In this document: positions 1 to 5,864 of the stretch, in pieces
How positions within the stretch are numbered: the first letter of the stretch is position 1
How the letters are laid out: the number at the start of each line of letters is the position of its first letter
Position numbers and translations under genes: made by a program
Assembly (NCBI GenBank): GCA_938018045.1
Contig: CALIIP010000008.1
Location: 1 to 5,864 of the forward strand
Reading direction: 5' to 3'
Origin: an uncultured Flavobacteriaceae bacterium
GTDB lineage: Bacteria > Bacteroidota > Bacteroidia > Flavobacteriales > Flavobacteriaceae
DNA: 5,864 nucleotides
Notes under the pieces: model-generated
What the model was told of the DNA's origin: nothing
What the model saw: only the letters and a program-made list of their open reading frames with translations
The model's database searches: none

Positions 1-948
1 GTTGTCATTCCTTTATTGAATGAAGACGAATCTTTAGAAGAATTATATGATTGGATTGTACGTGTTGTGCAATCCAATCAGTATTCTTATGAAATCCTTT
101 TTATAGATGATGGTAGTACAGATAATTCATGGAATGTTATCCAGCAACTATCCGAAAAAGATAGCAATGTAAAGGGTATCAAATTCCAAACAAATTATGG
201 GAAATCTCAAGCTTTAAATGCTGGCTTTAAACTCGCTCAAGGTGATGTTGTCATTACTATGGATGCTGATTTACAGGACAGCCCTGATGAAATTCCAGAA
301 TTATATAATTTGATTGCCAAAGATGGTTTTGACCTTATTTCTGGATGGAAAAAGAAACGCTTCGATTCAAAAATAAGAAAGAATATTCCTTCAAAACTAT
401 TCAATCTTGCAGCACGTAAAACTTCAGGATTAAAACTACATGATTTTAATTGCGGATTGAAAGCATATAGCAACGAAGTTGTAAAAAACATAGATGTATA
501 CGGAGAAATGCATCGCTATATTCCAGTGCTTGCCAACAATGCCGGATTTACCAAGATTGATGAAAAAGTAGTACAACATCAAGCAAGAAAATATGGCGTT
601 ACGAAATTCGGAATGGATCGATTTATCAATGGTTTTCTAGATTTAATTACCATTTGGTTTTTATCAAAATTCGGAAAACGACCAATGCATTTATTTGGTT
701 TTCTTGGAAGTTTGATGTTTGTAATTGGTTTTTTATCTGCAGCTTATATTGGCGTTACGAAACTTTTAAGATTATTCTATTATCACACTCCTACGAGATT
801 GGTAACAGAAAACCCGTGGTTTTACATTGCACTTACGACTATGATTATTGGAACTCTATTCTTTTTATCTGGCTTTTTAGGTGAACTTATCCTACGTACC
901 AAACGCGACAAAAGTCTTTATAAAATCAGTCAAAAAATTAACCTATAA
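1..948 (+). CDS. Family 2 glycosyltransferase, polyprenyl-phosphate sugar transferase type (5' partial)
   Basis: Reading frame 1 is open from the first base to the TAA at 946-948 and gives 315 residues. The first residues, VVIPLLNEDESL, are the conserved first beta strand of the GT-A fold, so the true start lies just upstream and probably only a few residues are missing. Visible motifs, numbered from the first codon, are the nucleotide-binding DDGS at 36-39 and the metal-binding DAD at 88-90 followed by LQD. The HDFNCGLKAY stretch and the YGEMHRYIPVLA stretch are typical of DPM1/GtrB-like enzymes. Two hydrophobic segments close the protein (about 231-254 and 273-296), as in bacterial GtrB/ArnC-like transferases that act on undecaprenyl phosphate at the cytoplasmic face of the inner membrane. 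Family knowledge suggests transfer of glucose, mannose or a related sugar from a nucleotide donor to a polyprenyl phosphate; the sugar cannot be read from sequence. The phospho-sugar mutase follows 27 bases downstream. Confidence 0.93.
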   Translation, partial: VVIPLLNEDESLEELYDWIVRVVQSNQYSYEILFIDDGSTDNSWNVIQQLSEKDSNVKGIKFQTNYGKSQALNAGFKLAQGDVVITMDADLQDSPDEIPELYNLIAKDGFDLISGWKKKRFDSKIRKNIPSKLFNLAARKTSGLKLHDFNCGLKAYSNEVVKNIDVYGEMHRYIPVLANNAGFTKIDEKVVQHQARKYGVTKFGMDRFINGFLDLITIWFLSKFGKRPMHLFGFLGSLMFVIGFLSAAYIGVTKLLRLFYYHTPTRLVTENPWFYIALTTMIIGTLFFLSGFLGELILRTKRDKSLYKISQKINL

Positions 949-950
949 AC

Positions 951-958
951 TATCTTTG
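951..958 (+). promoter_or_regulatory. Possible Bacteroidota -7 promoter element ahead of the phospho-sugar mutase
   Basis: TATCTTTG matches the TAnnTTTG consensus used by the primary sigma factor of Bacteroidota. It lies in the 27-base gap between the glycosyltransferase stop and the mutase ATG at 976, which would give a leader of only about 10-15 bases. No clear TTG-type -33 element is seen at the usual distance upstream, inside the end of the glycosyltransferase gene. The call therefore rests on one short motif and its position. Confidence 0.45.
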
Positions 959-975
959 TACTTTAATAAATTATT

Positions 976-2700
976 ATGAGCATAGACAATACACAAATAT
1001 TAAATAACGCAAAAGAATGGCTTTCAGACACTTTTGATACTGAAACACAAAAAGAAGTTCAGGAATTAATTGACACAAACTCAGACCAACTTACCGAGAA
1101 ATTTTACAAAAATATTGCCTTTGGAACTGGAGGAATGCGTGGAATTATGGGTGCTGGAACCAATAGAATAAACAAATATACTTTAGGGAGATCAACACAA
1201 GGACTTTCTAATTACCTTATAAAAACGTTTCCAGACAAGGAATTAAAAGTCGCAATTGCATTTGATTGTAGACATAATAGCAAAAAATTTGCAAAAATTG
1301 TTGCAGACATCTTTTCTGCTAATAATATCAAAGTTTTTTTGTTTGAAGATTTACGTGCAACACCAGAACTTTCATTTGCAGTAAGACACTTAAATTGTGA
1401 TGCAGGTATTGTATTGACAGCGTCTCACAATCCTCCAGAATATAATGGATACAAAGTGTATTGGAATGATGGCGGACAAATTGTACCTCCTCAAGATGGT
1501 GAGATTATAAATGAAGTAAACAAATTAGACTTTTCAGAAATAAAATTCAACTCAAACGAAGCATTAATTGAAATAATTGGAGAAGAAATAGACACCGTAT
1601 TTATTGATGGATGTATAAACAATGGTAAACTACCAACATTAAAGAATAGAGATGACCTAAAAATAGTTTTCACTTCTTTACACGGAACTTCAATTGTTTC
1701 AATTCCAGAGACACTCAAAAGAGCAGGATATACAGATGTACACATTGTTGAAGAACAAAGAGAACCAAATGGTGATTTCCCGACTGTAAAATCTCCAAAC
1801 CCTGAAGAACCAGCAGCCTTAAAGATGGCAACCGATCTTGCAGATAAAATCAACGGAGATATTGTGATAGGTACAGATCCTGACTGTGATAGGTTAGGTG
1901 TTGCTGTTAGAAATATGAAAGGAGAAATGACATTGCTAAATGGTAATCAGACAATGGCTGTCATGACCAATTTCCTTATCAAAAAATGGAAAGATGAAGG
2001 TCGATTAAATAAAAATCAGTTTATAGGATCTACAATTGTTTCTACTGAATTGGTTGATAGAATTGCTGATAGTTATGGTGTAGAAACCAAAATTGGATTG
2101 ACTGGATTCAAATGGATTGCCAAGATGGTACGTGATTTTGAATCAATGGATTTTATTGGAGGAGGAGAAGAAAGTTTTGGATATATGGTTGGTGATTTTG
2201 TTCGTGATAAAGATGCAGTTACTGCAACCTTATTGGCTTGTGAAATCGCAGCAACTGCAAATGAAAACGGAAGTTCTTTTTATCAAGAGTTACTTGAAAT
2301 ATATTTAGAACACAATTTTTACAAAGAGCACTTAATTTCAATTGTAAAAAAAGGAATAAATGGTGCGCAAGAAATTAAGCAAATGCTTAGTGAAATGCGT
2401 GGAAATCCAATTACGGAAATTGATGGCGAAAAAGTTGAGTTTATGTATGATTATCAATCATCAATAAAAAAGAATTTAATTACTGGAGAAGAAACCACGA
2501 TTGATATTCCGAAATCAAATGTATTGATTTATCATACTAAAAACGGAACTCGTGTTGCAGCAAGACCTAGTGGAACAGAGCCAAAAATTAAATTTTATTT
2601 CAGTGTAAATACTCCTTTGGATACTATTGAAAACGCAACATCTGTTGAAAAAGAATTGGATGCTAAAATTCAACGCATCATTAAAGAGATGAAATTGTAA
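976..2700 (+). CDS. Phospho-sugar mutase (phosphoglucomutase/phosphomannomutase family)
   Basis: This 574-residue cytoplasmic enzyme belongs to the alpha-D-phosphohexomutase superfamily, whose members interconvert sugar-6-phosphate and sugar-1-phosphate through a phosphoserine. All four signature loops are present. They are the catalytic loop TASHNPPEYNGYK with the phosphoserine at Ser150, the magnesium loop DPDCDR at 301-306, the sugar-binding loop GEESFG at 397-402, and the phosphate-binding loop RPSGTEPK at 530-537. The N-terminal FGTGGMRG stretch (about 49-56) is also typical. The length and the GEESFG loop fit the roughly 580-residue PgcA/PGM2-like branch better than the shorter GlmM or PMM/PGM (AlgC) branch. 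Glucose phosphate is therefore the likeliest substrate, but mannose or pentose phosphates are not excluded. The ATG at 976 is chosen because it is in frame, lies just after the glycosyltransferase and opens a normal family N-terminus; there is no Shine-Dalgarno sequence, only an A/T-rich tract. The ABC exporter gene begins 2 bases after the TAA. Confidence 0.95.
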   Translation: MSIDNTQILNNAKEWLSDTFDTETQKEVQELIDTNSDQLTEKFYKNIAFGTGGMRGIMGAGTNRINKYTLGRSTQGLSNYLIKTFPDKELKVAIAFDCRHNSKKFAKIVADIFSANNIKVFLFEDLRATPELSFAVRHLNCDAGIVLTASHNPPEYNGYKVYWNDGGQIVPPQDGEIINEVNKLDFSEIKFNSNEALIEIIGEEIDTVFIDGCINNGKLPTLKNRDDLKIVFTSLHGTSIVSIPETLKRAGYTDVHIVEEQREPNGDFPTVKSPNPEEPAALKMATDLADKINGDIVIGTDPDCDRLGVAVRNMKGEMTLLNGNQTMAVMTNFLIKKWKDEGRLNKNQFIGSTIVSTELVDRIADSYGVETKIGLTGFKWIAKMVRDFESMDFIGGGEESFGYMVGDFVRDKDAVTATLLACEIAATANENGSSFYQELLEIYLEHNFYKEHLISIVKKGINGAQEIKQMLSEMRGNPITEIDGEKVEFMYDYQSSIKKNLITGEETTIDIPKSNVLIYHTKNGTRVAARPSGTEPKIKFYFSVNTPLDTIENATSVEKELDAKIQRIIKEMKL

Positions 2701-2702
2701 AT

Positions 2703-4529
2703 ATGAATCACTTCAGAAAAATATTAAAATACGCAAAACCATACAGAAAATATGCGTGGTTAAATGTGCTATTTAATATTTTGTATGCTATTTTTAATGT
2801 TTTATCAGTTCTAGGTTTTATTCCTGTATTAGGTATTTTATTTGGAAAGGAAGAAAAAATATATGAGAAACCAACTTATAATGGTATTACTAATCTTTTT
2901 GATTATGGCCAGGAATATATAAATTTTCATATTACTGCTTTGATTGAAGAAGGCGGAGTAAATAAAGCACTACTTTTTATTTGTGTCCTTTCCTTTAGTT
3001 TATTCTTCTTTAAAAATTTATTTCGATATTTTGCTTCTTATGTACTAACATTCTTACGAAATGGAGTTGTAAAAGATTTGAGAGATAGTTTATATCACAA
3101 AATTATTGAATTACCAATTGCATACTTTTCAGAAAAAAGAAAAGGCGACACAATTGCGCGTATGACTGCTGATGTTCAAGAAGTTGAAATCTCTTTTTTA
3201 ACATCATTAGAAACTATCGTTAGAGAACCATTAACAATTATCATTGCACTTTCAATGATGTTAATGATGAGCCCAAAACTAACATTGTTCGTATTTATTT
3301 TATTACCTGTTTCAGGTTTTCTTATTTCATCTATTAGCAAAAGGTTAAAAGCGAATTCTTTAAAAGCCCAAAAAGAAACTGGAAACTTTTTATCATTTAT
3401 AGAAGAAACTTTAACTGGATTACGAGTTATTAAAGGTTTTAATGCGGAAGGAAAAATTGAAAGAAAATTTAACAACTCGACGAAGACATTTAGAAACTTA
3501 ATGACCAAAGTTTTACATCGTAAAACGCTTGCTTCTCCAATGAGTGAATTTTTAGGATCTGCAACTATAATTTTAATTTTATGGTATGGAGGAAAAGAAG
3601 TTTTAAGTGAAAATAGTTCTTTAAACGCAGAAGCCTTTCTAGGTTATATTGTGCTGTTTTACACGGTTTTAAACCCAATAAAAGCAATTACAACTGCATA
3701 TTATAACATACAAAAAGGGGATGCTTCCGCAGAACGTATTTTAGAGATTTTAGAAACTAAAAACACTATTGTAAACAAGCCAAATGCAATTGTAAAATCA
3801 ACATTTGATAAGGAAATTATATTTGATAATATCTCATTTAAATACAAAAATGATTATGTCTTAAAAAACTTTTCATTGACTATTAAGAAAGGAAAAACAG
3901 TTGCTTTGGTTGGGCAATCTGGAAGTGGAAAATCTACCTTAGCTAATTTAGTTACACGTTTTTATGATGTAAATAAAGGCACAATTAAAATTGACGGAAT
4001 AGATATTAAAGACATGACAAAAAAGTCACTGCGTGATTTGATGGGAATTGTGACACAAGATTCAATCTTATTTAATGATACAGTCAATCAAAATATATCT
4101 TTAGGAGTCGATAATCCAAATGAAAATGATATTCTAGAAGCCTCTAAAATTGCAAATGCTCATGAATTTATAAAAGATTTACCTCAACAATATGAAACAA
4201 ATATTGGCGATAGCGGAAACTCGCTTTCTGGAGGGCAAAAACAACGCTTATCAATTGCACGTGCAGTTCTTAAGAATCCGCCAATAATGATTTTAGATGA
4301 AGCAACTTCTGCTTTGGATACTGAAAGTGAACAATTGGTTCAAGTTGCATTAGAAAAAATGATGCAGAATAGAACATCCCTTGTGATTGCACATCGTTTA
4401 TCAACTATTCAAAATGCAGATTTAATACTTGTAATGCGAAAAGGTGAAATTGTTGAACAAGGAAAACACGACGAATTATTGGCAAAAAAAGGTGCTTATT
4501 TCAAGTTGGTAAATATGCAGTCGTTGTAA
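2703..4529 (+). CDS. MsbA-like ABC exporter, fused transmembrane and ATP-binding domains
   Basis: This 608-residue half-transporter is expected to work as a homodimer in the inner membrane. The N-terminal domain has six predicted membrane segments (about 19-48, 88-118, 166-189, 191-212, 281-297 and 308-326). The coupling region GDTIARMTADVQEVE starts near 148. The ATPase domain is complete: A-loop Tyr381, Walker A GQSGSGKS at 404-411, Q-loop Gln452, signature LSGGQ at 508-512, Walker B ending in Asp532 with catalytic Glu533, D-loop SALD at 536-539 and H-loop His564. All catalytic residues are intact, so it should be active. The architecture and closest resemblance are to MsbA and related lipid or multidrug exporters (ABCB type). 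Its substrate cannot be read from sequence; a lipid or glycolipid is suggested only by the neighbouring sugar genes. The start ATG is 2 bases after the mutase stop, implying one transcript and probable translational coupling. The stop is 2 bases from that of the convergent SnoaL-like gene. Confidence 0.95.
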   Translation: MNHFRKILKYAKPYRKYAWLNVLFNILYAIFNVLSVLGFIPVLGILFGKEEKIYEKPTYNGITNLFDYGQEYINFHITALIEEGGVNKALLFICVLSFSLFFFKNLFRYFASYVLTFLRNGVVKDLRDSLYHKIIELPIAYFSEKRKGDTIARMTADVQEVEISFLTSLETIVREPLTIIIALSMMLMMSPKLTLFVFILLPVSGFLISSISKRLKANSLKAQKETGNFLSFIEETLTGLRVIKGFNAEGKIERKFNNSTKTFRNLMTKVLHRKTLASPMSEFLGSATIILILWYGGKEVLSENSSLNAEAFLGYIVLFYTVLNPIKAITTAYYNIQKGDASAERILEILETKNTIVNKPNAIVKSTFDKEIIFDNISFKYKNDYVLKNFSLTIKKGKTVALVGQSGSGKSTLANLVTRFYDVNKGTIKIDGIDIKDMTKKSLRDLMGIVTQDSILFNDTVNQNISLGVDNPNENDILEASKIANAHEFIKDLPQQYETNIGDSGNSLSGGQKQRLSIARAVLKNPPIMILDEATSALDTESEQLVQVALEKMMQNRTSLVIAHRLSTIQNADLILVMRKGEIVEQGKHDELLAKKGAYFKLVNMQSL

Positions 4530-4531
4530 AA

Positions 4532-4924
4532 CTATTTCTGCTGATATTTAGCCAACAACTCACCCATTTTTTGATGAATAATATTGATGGCTTTAATTGG
4601 TCTAATCATAACCTTAAACTCAATAATTTTTCCGCTATTATTCCAAGTAATGATATCAACACCATTTACTTTAATACCGTCAATTTCAGTTTCAAATTCT
4701 AAAATAGACTCATTACCATCGATCACTTTTTTGATATATTTAAAGGAATCATTTGCAATTACATGAAGTGCTGCAGATAAATAAAGATGCGTTATCTTTT
4801 TTCCAATTTGTGGTGTGTGAACTACAGGAGAATAGAAAATTACCTCATCTGAAAGAATATCGTTTAACCGTGATATATCTTTAGAAACTAATATTTCGTG
4901 CCAAATATCTACGTTTACTTTCAT
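4532..4924 (-). CDS. SnoaL-like / nuclear transport factor 2 (NTF2) fold protein
   Basis: This 130-residue soluble protein has no signal peptide or membrane segment. The N-terminal helix followed by LNDILSDEVIFYSPVVHTPQ (about 20-39) is a typical SnoaL/NTF2-like opening. So are the EFETEIDGIKVNGVDIITWN strand pair (about 76-95) and the IIEFKVMIRPIKAI strand (about 100-113). Together they predict a cone-shaped alpha+beta barrel with a hydrophobic pocket. Family members include small isomerases, cyclases, hydrolases and proteins with no known reaction, so no substrate is assigned. His36 and Arg108 are polar candidates for the pocket, by inference only. The ATG at 4922-4924 is preceded by an A-rich tract, as is usual in this group of bacteria, and the stop is TAG. 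The gene lies 49 bases downstream of the CCA transferase gene on the same strand, with no recognisable promoter in the gap, so co-transcription is likely. Confidence 0.82.
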   Translation of the reverse strand: MKVNVDIWHEILVSKDISRLNDILSDEVIFYSPVVHTPQIGKKITHLYLSAALHVIANDSFKYIKKVIDGNESILEFETEIDGIKVNGVDIITWNNSGKIIEFKVMIRPIKAINIIHQKMGELLAKYQQK

Positions 4925-4944
4925 ATGTTTATTTTTCTTATGGA

Positions 4945-4963
4945 TTCCGCATCAAGCGCGGAA
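4945..4963. repeat. GC-rich palindrome, probable dispersed intergenic repeat
   Basis: TTCCGC at 4945-4950 and GCGGAA at 4958-4963 form a perfect 6-base-pair stem around a 7-base loop, ATCAAGC. The element is sharply GC-rich in an AT-rich setting and fills the middle of the 49-base gap between the two - strand genes. As I recall, similar TTCCGC-ATCAAG-type palindromes recur between genes in flavobacterial genomes, but a second copy cannot be seen in this window. On the - strand it starts 10 bases after the CCA transferase stop but is not followed by a U-run, so it is not a standard intrinsic terminator. A hairpin that slows transcription or protects the mRNA end is possible. Confidence 0.55.
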
Positions 4964-4975
4964 AGACAAGGTCTT
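4963..4975. repeat. Short inverted repeat overlapping the CCA transferase stop codon
   Basis: AAGAC (4963-4967) and GTCTT (4971-4975) can pair as a 5-base-pair stem with a 3-base loop. It overlaps the TAA stop of the upstream - strand gene and abuts the larger palindrome at 4945-4963. A stem this short can arise by chance, so its function is uncertain. Confidence 0.3.
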
Positions 4976-5864
4976 ATTTCTTCAATCCCAATTTCTCAGC
5001 CTTTTTAATCATAAACTGATATGCTTCATCAAAATCATTGGCAATTTCTCCTTCAAGGATTGCTTCTTTTATTGAATCTTTCAGTTGACCAATCTCTCTA
5101 CAAGGTTTTAAATTAAAGGTATCCATAATCAATTCTCCAGAGATTGGAGGCTGAAAATTACGAATATGATCTCTCTCCTCTACTTCTTTAATTTTATCTC
5201 TTACTTTTTTGAAATTCTCATGATATCGTTTAAATTTCTTTGGATTTTTTGTAGTGATATCTGCTTCACAAAGTGTCATCAAACTGTCAATGTCATCTCC
5301 ACAATCAAATACCAATCTACGTACGGCAGCATCAGTAACATCTGTAGATAAAACTATAGGACGTGAACTTAATAACACAATTTTTTGAACAAATTTCATC
5401 TTATTATTCAATGGCATCTTTAACCTTTTGAAGAGTTTAAAGACCATTTTTGAGCCCACAAATTCGTGTGAATGAAATGTCCAGCCATTTTTTTTATCAA
5501 ACTTTTTAGTAGGTGCTTTACCTATATCATGTAATAAAGCAGCCCAACGCAACCATAAATCTTCAGTGTTTTCTGAAATATTATCAACTACTTCTAAAGT
5601 ATGATAAAAATTATCTTTATGACTTTGGCCTTCAATTTGGTCAACACCTTTTAGATCTGTCAATTCTGGAAGGAATTGAGACAATAACTTAGTTTTATCT
5701 AACAACAAAAACCCTATAGAAGGCTTTGGAGTTAACATGATTTTGTTAAGTTCGTCAATAATACGCTCTCGCGTAATAATCTTTAATCTATCAGAATTTT
5801 TAGTAATTGCTTCTAATGACTTTTGCTCAATCTGAAAGTCAAGTTGTGTCGCAAATCTAATTGC
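4974..5864 (-). CDS. cca: CCA-adding tRNA nucleotidyltransferase, HD-domain C-terminal part (5' partial)
   Basis: The frame is open from the right edge to the TAA at 4974-4976, giving 296 residues. The ATG at 5736-5738 is not the start: the 42 codons before it encode AIRFATQLDFQIE and TRERIIDELNKI, the conserved junction of the nucleotidyltransferase head with the RNA-binding domain of class II CCA/poly(A) polymerases. The HD domain follows, with His88 (in YHTLEVVD), the LLHDIGK motif with His112-Asp113, and His131 and His133 (in TFHSHE), numbered from the first visible codon. Then come VTDAAVRR (176-183) and CEADITTKN (from 199), also family-typical. The enzyme adds or repairs the 3' CCA end of tRNAs in the cytoplasm; the HD domain in related proteins has metal-dependent phosphohydrolase activity. 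The usual bacteroidete length is about 470 residues, so the catalytic head with its Asp pair lies outside the window. Without that head, a poly(A) polymerase cannot be strictly excluded. The SnoaL-like gene follows after 49 bases. Confidence 0.88.
   Translation of the reverse strand, partial: AIRFATQLDFQIEQKSLEAITKNSDRLKIITRERIIDELNKIMLTPKPSIGFLLLDKTKLLSQFLPELTDLKGVDQIEGQSHKDNFYHTLEVVDNISENTEDLWLRWAALLHDIGKAPTKKFDKKNGWTFHSHEFVGSKMVFKLFKRLKMPLNNKMKFVQKIVLLSSRPIVLSTDVTDAAVRRLVFDCGDDIDSLMTLCEADITTKNPKKFKRYHENFKKVRDKIKEVEERDHIRNFQPPISGELIMDTFNLKPCREIGQLKDSIKEAILEGEIANDFDEAYQFMIKKAEKLGLKK

Noticed and set aside
16..18. TTG as start codon of the glycosyltransferase
   Set aside because: The five codons before it (VVIPL) are part of the conserved first strand of the GT-A fold, so the gene begins upstream of the window.
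237..491. Open frame on the - strand inside the glycosyltransferase gene
   Set aside because: It lies wholly within a well-supported gene on the other strand and shows no family motif.
1491..1853. 120-codon open frame on the - strand inside the mutase gene
   Set aside because: It is antisense to a complete enzyme with all active-site loops, and its translation resembles no protein family.
3176..3508. 110-codon open frame on the - strand inside the exporter gene
   Set aside because: It is antisense to the membrane domain of a full-length ABC protein, has no recognisable domain and no separate start context.
4584..4766. Hydrophobic 60-codon open frame on the + strand within the SnoaL-like gene
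   Set aside because: Its hydrophobicity comes from the complement of AT-rich codons; the opposite frame has clear family motifs.
4945..4975. Rho-independent terminator after the CCA transferase gene
   Set aside because: Two short stems are present, but neither is followed by a run of U on the - strand; the larger one is followed by TCCATAAG and an A-rich stretch.
5166..5351. 61-codon open frame on the + strand inside the CCA transferase gene
   Set aside because: It is antisense to conserved family sequence (including CEAD and the VTDAAVRR region) and has no recognisable product.

Overview
The window looks like an ordinary stretch of chromosome from a Bacteroidota bacterium, most likely a member of the Flavobacteriaceae. 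The grounds are the AT-rich base composition (roughly one third G+C by eye), the lack of Shine-Dalgarno sequences with A/T-rich tracts before the start codons instead, a TAnnTTTG-type -7 promoter element, and protein sequences that read like flavobacterial family members. No phage, transposon, CRISPR, tRNA or rRNA sequence is visible. Coding density is close to complete, and the longest non-coding gap is 49 bases.

Layout: three genes run on the + strand. They are a family 2 glycosyltransferase of the polyprenyl-phosphate sugar transferase type (cut at the left edge), a phospho-sugar mutase of the phosphoglucomutase type, and an MsbA-like ABC exporter with fused membrane and ATPase domains. 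The mutase and exporter genes are 2 bases apart. The glycosyltransferase and mutase are 27 bases apart, with a promoter-like element in the gap. Two genes run on the - strand: a class II CCA-adding tRNA nucleotidyltransferase (cut at the right edge, so only the C-terminal 296 residues are seen) and a small SnoaL/NTF2-like protein. The ABC exporter and the SnoaL-like gene meet tail to tail with only 2 bases between their stop codons.

How the genes may work together (inference): the mutase would interconvert hexose-6-phosphate and hexose-1-phosphate and so feed nucleotide-sugar synthesis. The glycosyltransferase would move a sugar from its nucleotide donor to a polyprenyl-phosphate lipid at the inner membrane. 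The ABC protein would flip a lipid or glycolipid across that membrane. This would make the + strand cluster a small envelope-glycoconjugate group, although each gene could also act alone. The - strand pair combines tRNA 3'-end maturation with a protein of unknown role.

Two points affect the annotation. Both edge genes stay open to the end of the window, so the TTG at 16 and the ATG at 5736-5738 are internal codons rather than starts. The only non-coding structure that stands out is a GC-rich palindrome at 4945-4963, which resembles dispersed intergenic repeats of flavobacterial genomes. I found no convincing new biological system here.
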